This document shows positions 17,884-26,458 of a stretch of 64,000 bases of DNA, one piece after another. The translations under genes and the position numbers were made by a program. Source of the stretch: Nitrospira sp. (GTDB lineage Bacteria > Nitrospirota > Nitrospiria > Nitrospirales > Nitrospiraceae). Every line of letters begins with the position of its first letter. Position 1 is the first letter of the stretch. The stretch lies in NCBI GenBank assembly GCA_037045225.1, contig JBAOHZ010000009.1, positions 3,100,001 through 3,164,000 on the forward strand, read 5' to 3'. The notes below the pieces were generated by a model. The model saw only the letters and a list, made by a program, of their open reading frames with translations. It did no database searches and was not told the DNA's origin.

Positions 17884-18762
17884 ATGAGTATGTTGGTTGG
17901 CCGAAAGGCACGGACATGGGTGTTGGGGCTGGCATTGTTGGCAGGGCTCGGAGGCGGGGGGCTCGGCACGGCACAAGCCGGGACAACAGACGATTTGATG
18001 GACACGACCAAACATCCTGTGTCGGTGACCATGGCGATGCAAGCCGACAGTTTCTTCGGGTTCAATCCGTCAATCTACGGGACCTATGGATTGACCGACA
18101 ACATTGCCCTGGCGTTCAGCTTTACGTATTGGACCCAGATCAGCGGTGTGGGGGTGCACGACAACGCGCCGTGGCTTGAGACGGATGTGGGTCTGAACTT
18201 TACCTTTCTGGAAAAGCGCTTGTCCATCACGCCCATGATCGGGTTTGTGCACGGCAGTCTGTTATCCTCCCGCGGCGGGTTCTTTCCCAACGGGGGCGGC
18301 AGTGTCAACGAACGAACCACCGCCTTTGAAGGCGCTGTTCCCACCATCATTGCGAATTACATAGACGATCGCTTCGAAGGTGAGTTCTACATGGGCTACT
18401 ACAAGGCCATCCGGAGCGAAGGCGGAGACGGGGGCGGTGGGGCGACCGGGTGCAACGGGTTGGTGGGTACGAATTGCTTGGGTACGAGTCAGACCGGTGG
18501 CCGGGGCACGTGGGATTTCCTGCATTACTGGGCGAACGCTGGTGTACGGGTGAACAGCATGTGGTCGGTCGGGGCACACTATGAGCATTTGTTGACGACG
18601 CGTGACAGTAGCGCGCCGGGAGCGGCTCAAGATTACTATCGCTGGCTCGGACCCTATGTTGAAATGAAATTGCCTGGAAATATGGCCTTCCGGTTCACGG
18701 CGGGCAAAGACCTGACAGACAATCAAGATTTTTATAAATTGAAGTTCACGAAGACGTTTTAG
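17884..18762 (+). CDS. Predicted outer-membrane beta-barrel protein
   Basis: 292 aa. Signal peptide of about 32 residues ending TAQA. The mature part alternates polar and aromatic/hydrophobic residues as in beta strands (SIYGTYGLTDNIALAFSFTYW, FEGEFYMGYYKAI, VRVNSMWSVGAHYEHLL) and ends in Phe (LKFTKTF), typical of barrel proteins. A Gly-rich insertion with two Cys (GGATGCNGLVGTNCLG) may be an extracellular loop closed by a disulfide. Placed 75 bases before amtB and behind an ANTAR-type element, it could be the outer-membrane route for ammonium or another nitrogen compound; that role is inference. Confidence 0.75.
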   Translation: MSMLVGRKARTWVLGLALLAGLGGGGLGTAQAGTTDDLMDTTKHPVSVTMAMQADSFFGFNPSIYGTYGLTDNIALAFSFTYWTQISGVGVHDNAPWLETDVGLNFTFLEKRLSITPMIGFVHGSLLSSRGGFFPNGGGSVNERTTAFEGAVPTIIANYIDDRFEGEFYMGYYKAIRSEGGDGGGGATGCNGLVGTNCLGTSQTGGRGTWDFLHYWANAGVRVNSMWSVGAHYEHLLTTRDSSAPGAAQDYYRWLGPYVEMKLPGNMAFRFTAGKDLTDNQDFYKLKFTKTF

Positions 18763-18765
18763 GCT

Positions 18766-18816
18766 CTTGCCTGGGCCTCCTCCTTTGCAGAGTGAAGGGG
18801 GAGGCCTCTTGGCAAG
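18766..18816 (+). terminator. Long hairpin between the barrel gene and amtB
   Basis: CTTGCC/GGCAAG at the base and GGCCTCCTCCTT/AAGGGGGAGGCC above it form a stem of roughly 18 pairs around a 9-base loop, starting three bases after the upstream stop codon. There is no T run, so it may be an mRNA-stabilising or partial termination element. The amtB ribosome-binding site lies just downstream. Confidence 0.6.
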
Positions 18817-18837
18817 CGGCATAGCCGAAGGAGGAAC

Positions 18838-20169
18838 ATGGTGAAGGCATCGGCACAGCGGAAAACGATCGTCGTGGGCATAGTCGGGGGCCTATTCCTG
18901 CTTTTAGGAATGGGCAGTGGGCCGGCCTGGGCCGAGCAAGCGCCACTTAAAGTCGATACCGGAGATACGGCGTGGGTTCTGGTGTCCTCAGCATTCGTGC
19001 TGGCGATGCTCATGCCCGGCCTCGCGCTGTTTTATGGCGGTCTGGTGCGCACCAAAAACGTGCTCGGCACGATCATGCAAAGCGTCATGATTCTGAGCGT
19101 AGTGAGTCTGCTGTGGATCCTGTTCGGATATAGCCTGGCGTTCGGGCCGGATCATGGCGGTCTGATCGGTGGATTGGACTGGGTCGGGCTCAGTGGGGTC
19201 GGTAGCGAACCGCATCCGGTCTACGGCCCGACGATTCCTCACCAGGCCTTCATGTTGTTCCAATTGATGTTCGCCGCCATTGCACCGGCGTTGATCACGG
19301 GTGCGTTTGCCGAGCGGAAGCGCTTTACGTCGGTCGTGCTGTTTGCCGCCCTGTGGTCGATCTTGGTGTATGTGCCGCTGGCGCATTGGATCTGGGGGGG
19401 CGGATGGTTGGCCAAGTTGGGGGCGTTGGATTTTGCCGGTGGCGCCGTCATTCATATCAGCTCAGGGGCAGCGGCTCTGATCTGCGCGATTGTGCTAGGC
19501 AAGCGTCGAGGATATGGAACGGATTATATGGCGCCTCACAATCTGCCGATGACGTTACTTGGGACCGGGTTCCTCTGGTTCGGCTGGTTTGGATTTAATG
19601 GTGGCAGCGCGCTCGGCGCCAACGGGGTGGCAGTGTCGGCCATTCTCGCGACGCATGCTGCGGCGGCGATGGGCGCCATCGCCTGGTGTGTGGTTGAATG
19701 GGCACATCGCGGCAAGCCCACGGTGCTTGGGATGGCCAGCGGCGCGGTGGCGGGACTCGCGACCGTGACCCCGGCGGCGGGATATATCGGTCCCATGTCG
19801 GCCATTGCCATTGGTTTGGTCGCCGGCATGACCTGTTATGCCGCGATTGTCTGGAAGGGGCGATTCGGCTATGATGACTCGCTTGACGTCGTGGGGATCC
19901 ATGGAGTCGGAGGGGTGATCGGAATTCTGGCCACCGGACTTTTCGCCAGTAAAGCGGTCAATGCCGGAGGTGCCGATGGATTGTTTTTCGGTAACCCCAG
20001 CCTCCTCGGCATCCAACTCTTGGTTGTGGTTGTCACGATGACGTTCACGATCATCGGCACGTTTCTCATCCTCAAGCTGGTGGATTCTCTGACCGGGCTA
20101 CGGGTGTCGTCTGAGGAAGAAGCGACCGGTTTGGATTTGAGCCAACATAACGAGCGGGCGTATTCATGA
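18838..20169 (+). CDS. amtB: Ammonium transporter AmtB
   Basis: Inner-membrane trimeric ammonium channel. 443 aa with a cleavable signal peptide (ending GPAWAEQ) and 11 membrane segments. Family motifs: DTAWVLVSSAFVLAMLMPGLALFYGGLVR, the pore region APALITGAFAERKRF, the first pore His in GGAVIHISSGAAALI and the second in VVGIHGVGG. Start ATG 18838 has AAGGAGGA upstream. glnK follows, as in most bacteria, so GlnK is expected to block the channel when ammonium is plentiful. Confidence 0.97.
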   Translation: MVKASAQRKTIVVGIVGGLFLLLGMGSGPAWAEQAPLKVDTGDTAWVLVSSAFVLAMLMPGLALFYGGLVRTKNVLGTIMQSVMILSVVSLLWILFGYSLAFGPDHGGLIGGLDWVGLSGVGSEPHPVYGPTIPHQAFMLFQLMFAAIAPALITGAFAERKRFTSVVLFAALWSILVYVPLAHWIWGGGWLAKLGALDFAGGAVIHISSGAAALICAIVLGKRRGYGTDYMAPHNLPMTLLGTGFLWFGWFGFNGGSALGANGVAVSAILATHAAAAMGAIAWCVVEWAHRGKPTVLGMASGAVAGLATVTPAAGYIGPMSAIAIGLVAGMTCYAAIVWKGRFGYDDSLDVVGIHGVGGVIGILATGLFASKAVNAGGADGLFFGNPSLLGIQLLVVVVTMTFTIIGTFLILKLVDSLTGLRVSSEEEATGLDLSQHNERAYS

Positions 20170-20174
20170 GTGAA

Positions 20175-20265
20175 GCCAGCTCAGCGCAATCGGCCATCAG
20201 TCGTCAGCAAGATTGTCAGGACTCTTTCCTCGCCTGAGAGCTGACCGCTGACGGCTGAGAGCTAC
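20175..20265 (+). repeat. Degenerate CTGA/CAGC repeat tract before glnK
   Basis: The 111 bases between amtB and glnK contain imperfect CTGA-type repeats (ATCAGTCGTCAGC, AGCTGACCGCTGACGGCTGA), similar to sequence at 15895-15965 upstream of nadE. No gene or promoter is evident. GGAGG before the glnK ATG is the ribosome-binding site. Confidence 0.45.
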
Positions 20266-20280
20266 TCCCTGGAGGCAAGG

Positions 20281-20619
20281 ATGAAATTAATCGAAGCCAT
20301 CGTTAAACCGTTCAAGCTCGATGAAGTGAAGGACGCCCTGCTGGAGATCGGCATTCAGGGTATGACGGTCACGGAGGTCAAGGGATTTGGCCGCCAGAAG
20401 GGGCATAAAGAGACCTATCGGGGGCAGGAGTACACGATCGAGTTTGTGCCGAAGGTGAAGATCGAGGTCGCGGTGAACGACGGTCAGGTGCAGCGTGTGC
20501 TCGAAACGATTACGCGTGCCGCCAAAACCGGCAGCATCGGCGACGGAAAAATCTTTGTGCGGGACCTCACCGCTGCCGTCAGGATTCGTACGGGCGAGAC
20601 GGGGGAAAGCGCTCTCTAG
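20281..20619 (+). CDS. glnK: Nitrogen regulatory PII protein GlnK
   Basis: Trimeric sensor of 2-oxoglutarate, ATP/ADP and, through uridylylation, glutamine. 112 aa. N-terminus MKLIEAIVKPFKLDEVKDAL, T-loop containing Tyr51 (RGQEYTIEF), B-loop TRAAKTGSIGDGKIFV. Tyr51 is the modification site of GlnD, whose gene starts two bases after this stop. The genetic link to amtB supports the GlnK rather than GlnB name. Confidence 0.96.
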   Translation: MKLIEAIVKPFKLDEVKDALLEIGIQGMTVTEVKGFGRQKGHKETYRGQEYTIEFVPKVKIEVAVNDGQVQRVLETITRAAKTGSIGDGKIFVRDLTAAVRIRTGETGESAL

Positions 20620-20621
20620 GT

Positions 20622-23306
20622 ATGTCGCACGCTGTGAAAGCGGATTCTCATACGGAGCAGGACGTGGCTCCCGCGTCGGTGTCCCAGTTGTTGGCTGAGC
20701 AGCGGCAGGCCATTCAGCAGCGGCTGCTTGCGGGCGCTTCGGGCGACGAGGTGGTTACGGCGACCACGGACATGGTCGATGGAGTCATCATCGGCCGTTA
20801 CCGGACTGCGGCGCGCACCGGCGGCGAGTCGCTCACGACGGCAGGATTCCAACATTGTTGCCTGGTGGCGATCGGTGGGTATGGCCGGCGGGAATTGGCG
20901 CCCTGCTCCGATATCGACCTCATGTTTCTGTTTCACCCTGACGCCGCGAAGGTGATCCCCGAGCTGGTGAAGCAGGTGCTCCATCCGCTATGGGACAGCG
21001 GGTTCCAGGTCGGCCATAGCGTGCGGACTATTCAAGACTGCGTGGATTTGGGGCTCGCCGATCTGACGGTCCGAACGTCGATGATGGAGGCCCGTTTCCT
21101 CGCAGGGAGCGCGGATCTGTTCCAGCAGTTTCATGCGCGATACGTTCGAAAAGTCGCGTCGCACGGGTTCGACACCTACCTCGAGCAGAAGGTGGCCGAG
21201 CGGCAGCGCGAGTATCAGAAGTTCGGTGAAACGGTCTATCTTCTGGAGCCAAACGTCAAAAAAAGCAAAGGCGGATTGCGAGACCTCCATCTACTGCAAT
21301 GGATCGGGGCTGCGCGCTTCCAGGCCGCCACGATTCGTGAGCTATCGGATCGCGGGATTCTCTCGCAAGCCGACTATCGGGCGATTAAGGAGGCAAGGGA
21401 GTTTTTGCTGCGCGTCCGCTCGTTTCTCCATAGCCGGGGCGGTATGGCGCAGGAAATTCTTACGTTCGACGAACAGGTCTGGTTGGCCACACATCTGGGC
21501 TTCGCCGACCGGCCGCATTTACTCGCCGTCGAACAGTTTATGCAGCAATACTATCGGCACACGATGGGGCTGCATGCGGCATTGATGCGATTTGTCGAGC
21601 GTTGTCGCCGGCGCTCCTTGTGGCAGCGGGTGGTTCGATGGTTGCCGTCTCCCCGGATCGATCGGTACTTTGTGCTCGATGGCGAGGCGCTGACCGTGCC
21701 GGTCGAGTTGCGATCTCAGGTTCTGGCGCAACCCGCCTCGCTGCTGAAGCTCTTCGATTTGGCGAGGTCGCGTCGTTTGACGATCGACCCGTCGCTCCTC
21801 GAAGACATTCATCGTCAGGCAGAGACGCTTTCGGTCGAGCAATTTCATACACCCGAGACCGGTCGTACGTTCCTGTCGATTCTGGCGGGGCCCGGTACGG
21901 CGCGGGCACTGGAGGCGATGCACCGCGCGCATCTCCTGGAGAAATTGGTACCGGCCTTTTCGCGCGTGCGCGGGCTGATGCAATTCAACCAGTACCACAA
22001 GTACACGGTCGATGAGCATAGCCTGCTGGCCGTGGCGAAGGCCGAAGCCTTGGCCGAGCATCCCGGTGTGCTCGGTGAAGTCTACCGGGAGATCAAGCGG
22101 AAGGATTTGCTGCATCTGGCGTTGTTGCTCCACGATCTGGGGAAGGGGCACGAGGAAGACCACAGCGAAGTTGGCAAACGGTTGGCGGAAGAAACGGCCG
22201 CCCGATTGGGGTTTGATGAGCGAGACTCGCTGACGTTGGTCATGCTGGTCCATCGCCATTTGCTGATGGCCCATACCGCCTTCCGTCGCGATCCCTACGA
22301 TGACAAAGTGTTGCTGCCGTTTGCGCGCGAAGTGGGCACGCCGGAAGTGTTGCGCAAGTTGTTGGCCCTGACGGCCGCAGATATCGCCGCAGTCGGCCCG
22401 GATGTTCTAACCAAGTGGAAAGAGTCGCTGTTGATCGAGTTATACCTGCGGGCCATGCAGGAGGTGTCCGGCGAGCGTGAGACGGCGGATGAACCGCAGC
22501 GCCTGGCGCGTATTGCCGACGACGTGGCGTCACAGCCGGAGGCCGATCGGGATCTCCCGTCCGACAAGGGATGGATCCGGTCTGAACTGGAACAGTTCCC
22601 GCTCCGATACGTCTATGGGACCAGTCCCAGGCGTATTGCCGCGCATCTTGGGGCCATTCGTCGGTTACAAGCCGGGGGCGTGGTGGTGGAGACGGAGTTT
22701 AATGCCCCGTTGGGAACCTGCGAATATGCCGTCATTGCGTACGACGATCTGATTCCGGGTCTGTTTTCGAAGATCGCCGGCGTCATGGCCGCGGGCGGAT
22801 TGCAGATTCTGGATGCCCAGATCGTCACGCGAAAAGACGGCGTGGTGGTCGATACCTTCCAGGTGGCCGATCCGGACTATCAGGGGGCTCCGCCTGTTGA
22901 GCGCCGCGAATCGATTGCCGGCACAATCACGGAGGTGCTGACGGGGCGTCAGGCTATTGAGTCGATGATGCGTCGCGGAGCCAGGCTGAACATGGGGCGG
23001 TCCTTACCAGCACACCGGCAGCCGGCGGAAGTGCGGATCGACAATGAAACGTCCGATCGCTTTACCATTCTGGATGTTTTTGCGGATGATCGGCAGGGAT
23101 TGTTGTACATTATCACGAACGCGATTTTTCAGCTGGGGTTGTCGGTGCATGCGTCCCGGATTTCCACCCGGCTCGATCAGGTAGCCGACGTGTTTTATGT
23201 GACGGGGATAGATGGGAAGAAAGTGGAGGAGGCCGGTCGGCTGGAATCGATTCGGGCGTCGATTCTCACTGAAATCGAGCAGTTTCTCGGGGCTCATGCG
23301 GCGTAA
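20622..23306 (+). CDS. glnD: PII uridylyltransferase / uridylyl-removing enzyme
   Basis: Glutamine sensor that uridylylates PII when glutamine is low and removes UMP when it is high. Domain order over 894 aa: nucleotidyltransferase (AIGGYGRRELAPCSDIDLMFLF), PII-UTase helical region, HD domain (LLLHDLGKGHEEDHSEVG) and two C-terminal ACT domains (PGLFSKIAGVMAAGGLQILDA; DRQGLLYIITNAIFQLGLSVH). It directly follows glnK. Confidence 0.97.
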   Translation: MSHAVKADSHTEQDVAPASVSQLLAEQRQAIQQRLLAGASGDEVVTATTDMVDGVIIGRYRTAARTGGESLTTAGFQHCCLVAIGGYGRRELAPCSDIDLMFLFHPDAAKVIPELVKQVLHPLWDSGFQVGHSVRTIQDCVDLGLADLTVRTSMMEARFLAGSADLFQQFHARYVRKVASHGFDTYLEQKVAERQREYQKFGETVYLLEPNVKKSKGGLRDLHLLQWIGAARFQAATIRELSDRGILSQADYRAIKEAREFLLRVRSFLHSRGGMAQEILTFDEQVWLATHLGFADRPHLLAVEQFMQQYYRHTMGLHAALMRFVERCRRRSLWQRVVRWLPSPRIDRYFVLDGEALTVPVELRSQVLAQPASLLKLFDLARSRRLTIDPSLLEDIHRQAETLSVEQFHTPETGRTFLSILAGPGTARALEAMHRAHLLEKLVPAFSRVRGLMQFNQYHKYTVDEHSLLAVAKAEALAEHPGVLGEVYREIKRKDLLHLALLLHDLGKGHEEDHSEVGKRLAEETAARLGFDERDSLTLVMLVHRHLLMAHTAFRRDPYDDKVLLPFAREVGTPEVLRKLLALTAADIAAVGPDVLTKWKESLLIELYLRAMQEVSGERETADEPQRLARIADDVASQPEADRDLPSDKGWIRSELEQFPLRYVYGTSPRRIAAHLGAIRRLQAGGVVVETEFNAPLGTCEYAVIAYDDLIPGLFSKIAGVMAAGGLQILDAQIVTRKDGVVVDTFQVADPDYQGAPPVERRESIAGTITEVLTGRQAIESMMRRGARLNMGRSLPAHRQPAEVRIDNETSDRFTILDVFADDRQGLLYIITNAIFQLGLSVHASRISTRLDQVADVFYVTGIDGKKVEEAGRLESIRASILTEIEQFLGAHAA

Positions 23307-23356
23307 GTGACAGTGTGTGGGGCGGTTATTTTATCGGCGGTTGAAAGGAGGAGGGG

Positions 23357-24766
23357 ATGAACGTTCGTGAGGTGTTAGATTTTGCAAAGAAGAATAAGGT
23401 CCAGGTCGTGGACATGAAGTTTGTGGACCTGATCGGCACCTGGCAGCATTTTACGATTCCCATGAGTGAACTGACGGAAGGCCTGTTCAAGGACGGCTCC
23501 GGGCTCGACGGGTCGTCGATTCGCGGCTGGCGAGCCATCAACAACAGCGACATGCTGCTCGTGCCGGACCCGGCAACCGCCTGCATGGATCCGTTTTGTT
23601 CGGTGCCCACATTGAGCCTCATCGGCAATGTCGTCGATCCGATCACGCGTGAAATGTACGATCGCGATCCGCGATACATCGCCCAGAAGGCGGAGAAATA
23701 TCTCCAGAGCACCAAGATCGGCGACACCTCCTACTGGGGGCCGGAAGCCGAGTTTTTCATCTTCGATCATGCGCGGTACGACCAGACGAACCACAGCGCC
23801 TACTACCACATTGATTCCGACGAGGGCGTGTGGAACATGGGGCAGGAGGGCGTGAACCTGGGCGGCAAGATCCGACAGAAGGAAGGGTACTTCCCGGTTC
23901 CGCCGACCGACACGCAGCAGGACATCCGCACGGAAATGATTCTCGAAATGGAAAAGGCGGGCATCGCTACTGAGAAACATCACCACGAAGTGGCCACGGC
24001 AGGCCAGGCGGAAATCGATATCCGTTTTGATAGCCTGCTGAGAACCGCGGACAAGATGATGATGTTCAAGTACATCGTCAAGAACGTGGCGCGGCGGCAC
24101 GGCAAGACGGTGACCTTCATGCCGAAGCCGATTTTCGGCGATAACGGATCGGGCATGCACACCCACCAGAGCATCTGGAAGGAAGGGAAGCCGTTGTTTG
24201 CCGGAAAAGAATATGCCGGCGTGTCGCAGATGTGCCTGCATTACATCGGCGGCATCTTGAAGCATGCTCCGGCCCTGGCGGCCTTCACCAACCCCTCGAC
24301 GAACTCCTATAAGCGGTTGACGCCCGGCTTTGAAGCCCCGGTGTTGCTGGCCTATTCGAGCCGGAACCGGTCGGCTGGTATTCGGATTCCCATGTATTCT
24401 CCAAGCCCGAAGGCGAAGCGGATCGAAGTGCGCTTCCCGGATCCAGCGGCCAATCCTTATCTGGCGTTTTCGGCCATGCTGATGGCCGGATTGGACGGGA
24501 TCGAGAACAAGATCAACCCGGGAGAGCCGGCTGAGAAGGATCTGTACGATCTCGAGGCCAAGGAAGCGGCGAAGATTCGCACGATGCCGGGGAGCCTGGA
24601 TGAGGCCCTCAACCACCTGGAGAAGGATCATCAGTTCCTGCTCAAGGGCGGGGTGTTCAGCGAGGACCTCATTGAGGCCTGGATCGGGTATAAGCGGACC
24701 AAGGAAGTGGACACGATGCGGTTACGGCCGCACCCGTATGAGTTCTTCCTGTATTATGACGTGTAG
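23357..24766 (+). CDS. glnA: Glutamine synthetase type I
   Basis: ATP-dependent ligation of ammonium to glutamate; dodecamer. 469 aa. Visible motifs: beta-Asp loop GSGLDGSSIRGW (Asp at about 51), WGPEAEFFIFD, FMPKPIFGDNGSGMHTHQS, NRSAGIRIP and the adenylylation loop EKDLYDLEAKE with the Tyr exactly at position 397, as in E. coli. So it is the adenylylatable (GSI-beta) type. A strong ribosome-binding site AAAGGAGGAGGGG precedes ATG 23357. It closes the glnK-glnD-glnA run. Confidence 0.97.
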   Translation: MNVREVLDFAKKNKVQVVDMKFVDLIGTWQHFTIPMSELTEGLFKDGSGLDGSSIRGWRAINNSDMLLVPDPATACMDPFCSVPTLSLIGNVVDPITREMYDRDPRYIAQKAEKYLQSTKIGDTSYWGPEAEFFIFDHARYDQTNHSAYYHIDSDEGVWNMGQEGVNLGGKIRQKEGYFPVPPTDTQQDIRTEMILEMEKAGIATEKHHHEVATAGQAEIDIRFDSLLRTADKMMMFKYIVKNVARRHGKTVTFMPKPIFGDNGSGMHTHQSIWKEGKPLFAGKEYAGVSQMCLHYIGGILKHAPALAAFTNPSTNSYKRLTPGFEAPVLLAYSSRNRSAGIRIPMYSPSPKAKRIEVRFPDPAANPYLAFSAMLMAGLDGIENKINPGEPAEKDLYDLEAKEAAKIRTMPGSLDEALNHLEKDHQFLLKGGVFSEDLIEAWIGYKRTKEVDTMRLRPHPYEFFLYYDV

Positions 24767-24790
24767 CCAGAGTTTTCTCGTTGAGAGGGC

Positions 24791-24819
24791 TTGACGAGTC
24801 CATGGGGCGATGGTATACA
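24791..24819 (+). promoter_or_regulatory. Sigma-70 promoter of the nirC-cynS-nirA operon
   Basis: TTGACG (24791-24796) and TATACA (24814-24819), spacer 17 bases. The start would be near 24826, giving a leader of about 257 bases that carries both attenuators. Confidence 0.75.
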
Positions 24820-24838
24820 TGCAAAGGTTGGGTGAGAA

Positions 24839-24899
24839 CAGGCAACGACGCCTGATGTGATCCCAGCCCTACATACGGTACACGGACAAAGGCGTCCGT
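24839..24899 (+). promoter_or_regulatory. ANTAR-type two-hairpin RNA element 1 upstream of nirC
   Basis: P1: CAGGC-AACGAC-GCCTG (24839-24854), five perfect pairs. P2: ACGGAC-AAAGGC-GTCCGT (24882-24899), six perfect pairs. Both six-base loops have A1 and G4; linker 27 bases. The whole P2 loop and 3' arm form the 5' arm of terminator 24888-24927. Confidence 0.88.
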
Positions 24900-24930
24900 C
24901 ATTCTTCCAAGAGTGGCGGGCGCCTTTTTT
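24888..24930 (+). terminator. Attenuator terminator 1 of the nirC leader
   Basis: Seventeen consecutive pairs including G-U (24888-24904 with 24911-24927) around the loop TTCCAA; six T residues at 24925-24930, the first three of them within the 3' arm. It cannot form together with P2 of element 1. Confidence 0.9.
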
Positions 24931-24936
24931 ATTGCC

Positions 24937-25008
24937 GTCGACACTGAAGTCGACAGACAGCACCAGGCGAGGTTGTACGAACCTTGCCGCGCAGGACAAT
25001 GGCGTCCT
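24937..25008 (+). promoter_or_regulatory. ANTAR-type two-hairpin RNA element 2 upstream of nirC
   Basis: P1: GTCGAC-ACTGAA-GTCGAC (24937-24954), six pairs. P2: AGGAC-AATGGC-GTCCT (24993-25008), five pairs. Both loops have A1 and G4. The 38-base linker contains its own nine-pair hairpin (24966-24988, loop GTACG), so the two hexaloops may be brought together by stacking. P2 has the same loop sequence as P1 of the nadE element. Confidence 0.85.
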
Positions 25009-25043
25009 CTTCCCGATTATGGGATGAGGGCGTCTTTTTTTTT
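25001..25043 (+). terminator. Attenuator terminator 2 of the nirC leader
   Basis: GGCGTCCTCTTCCC (25001-25014) pairs with GGGATGAGGGCGTC (25021-25034) with a single mismatch around GATTAT; nine T residues follow. It uses half the loop and the 3' arm of P2 in element 2. Confidence 0.9.
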
Positions 25044-25082
25044 GAGTTGTGCGGACACAGCGACCACCGAAGGGAGAGCCTC

Positions 25083-25913
25083 ATGCATACAGCGGATCAC
25101 GAGCGGATCGCAGGGGTGGCAGTAAAGAAGTGGTCGTATTTCGAACGGTCACCAGGTGGATATCTCATCCTCTCGGCCTTAGCCGGGATCTATCTCGGGT
25201 TTGGAATTGCGTTGATCTTCAGTGTGGGGGGACCGTTGGCGGCGGCCGGATCTCCGGTCGTCAAACTCGTGATGGGAGTGTCGTTCGGGATTGCGTTGAC
25301 ACTCGTGATCTTCGCGGGGTCGGAGTTGTTCACCGGCAATAACCTCATCGGTACCATCGGTGGCCTGACCAGAAGTCTCACTTGGGCGCAAGTCATGCAA
25401 CTCAATGCCTGGTCCTGGCTCGGCAATCTGGCGGGCTCGTTGGGGTTGGCCTGGCTCATTGTCCAATCGGGCGTGTTCGCCAAAGGCCCGACGACGGAAC
25501 TGATCGAGCGCGTGGCTGCGCTAAAAATGTCGTTGCCTGCCTGGGAGCTGTTCGTGCGGGGCATTCTCTGCAACTGGCTGATCTGTCTGGCGGTCTGGAT
25601 GACGGGGCGAACGAGCAACGATACGGCGAAGATTCTCCTGATCTTCTGGTGCCTGTTCGCCTTCATCGGCACCGGGTTCGAGCATAGCATCGCCAATCAA
25701 TCGTTGTTGGGCATGGCGTTGTTTCTGCCGCATGACTCGGCGGTGACTTGGGGGGCCTTTTGGTACAACCAGCTGTTTGTCGTGTTGGGGAACCTGGTGG
25801 GCGGCGGGTTATTTGTCGGGGGGCTCTATTGGATGGTGAGTCCCTATCGCGTGAGTGAAGCGACGGCGGCCCCGGTGGCTCAACCGGTGGTGTCGGTGGT
25901 AGCAGGATCGTAA
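25083..25913 (+). CDS. nirC: Formate/nitrite transporter family protein (nitrite channel)
   Basis: Pentameric inner-membrane channel for small monovalent anions such as nitrite or formate. 276 aa with six membrane segments. FNT features: AGIYLGFGIALIFSVGG, SELFTGNNLIG, NAWSWLGNLAGSL, RGILCNWLICLAVWM and FEHSIANQSL near the fifth helix. ATG 25083 has GAAGGGAGAG upstream. It heads an operon with cynS and nirA, so nitrite uptake for assimilation is the likely role; the substrate is inferred from the neighbours. Expression appears to need readthrough of two attenuators. Confidence 0.9.
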   Translation: MHTADHERIAGVAVKKWSYFERSPGGYLILSALAGIYLGFGIALIFSVGGPLAAAGSPVVKLVMGVSFGIALTLVIFAGSELFTGNNLIGTIGGLTRSLTWAQVMQLNAWSWLGNLAGSLGLAWLIVQSGVFAKGPTTELIERVAALKMSLPAWELFVRGILCNWLICLAVWMTGRTSNDTAKILLIFWCLFAFIGTGFEHSIANQSLLGMALFLPHDSAVTWGAFWYNQLFVVLGNLVGGGLFVGGLYWMVSPYRVSEATAAPVAQPVVSVVAGS

Positions 25914-25966
25914 TAAGTCACGGTGCGGGAGTGTATTCACGGGCGAATCACTAAAGGGAGATCACA

Positions 25967-26407
25967 ATGGAAAAAGCAGCAGTACGCAAGGCGATCAAGG
26001 CACAACGGTTGAAGAAGAAGGTCACGATCGCAGAAGTAGCGAAGACGGTGGGGAAGAATCCGACGTTCGTAGCCGCAGCCTTGAACGGAAATCACCGTCT
26101 GTCGCCGAAGGACGCGGGCAAAGTGGGCAAGCTGCTGGATTTGGATAAAGAACAAGTCAGTTCCCTGAGCGCGTTTCCCGTCCGGGCCGATTTTCCGAAT
26201 GCGACGGATCCGTTTAAGTATCGCCTGTTGGAAGTCATCGGGGTCTATGGCGATTCGATGCGGGAGATGGCGAATGAAATGTTCGGTGACGGGATCATGA
26301 GCGCCATCGACTTTACGTTGGATATGGAAAAGGTCACCGGCAGTCAGGGCGAGGCTCGATGCAAAATCACATTGAACGGCAAGTGGCTCGAGTACAAGAC
26401 GTTTTAA
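25967..26407 (+). CDS. cynS: Cyanate hydratase (cyanase)
   Basis: Converts cyanate and bicarbonate to ammonium and CO2. 146 aa, the family length. The N-terminal domain is HTH-like (VTIAEVAKTVGKNPTFVAAALNG). The catalytic C-terminal domain shows the essential residues in FKYRLLEVIGVYGDSMREMANEMFGDGIMSAIDF (Arg, Glu and Ser of the decamer active site). Cyanase is known from several Nitrospira, where it can feed ammonium to partners. It lies 53 bases after nirC. Confidence 0.97.
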   Translation: MEKAAVRKAIKAQRLKKKVTIAEVAKTVGKNPTFVAAALNGNHRLSPKDAGKVGKLLDLDKEQVSSLSAFPVRADFPNATDPFKYRLLEVIGVYGDSMREMANEMFGDGIMSAIDFTLDMEKVTGSQGEARCKITLNGKWLEYKTF

Positions 26408-26458
26408 GAAGAACCGGTCTCTGATGCGCGGACGGCGCTCAACCGAAGGGAGGACATC

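Larger units (their letters stand above)
24767..25082. other. Regulatory region upstream of the nitrite channel gene
   Basis: A 316-base region without a gene. It contains a promoter (24791-24819) and two ANTAR-type hairpin pairs in series, each coupled to its own terminator (24839-24930 and 24937-25043). Confidence 0.85.

Noticed and set aside
23375..24631. 418-codon open frame opposite glnA
   Set aside because: Shadow of glnA; no recognisable domain.
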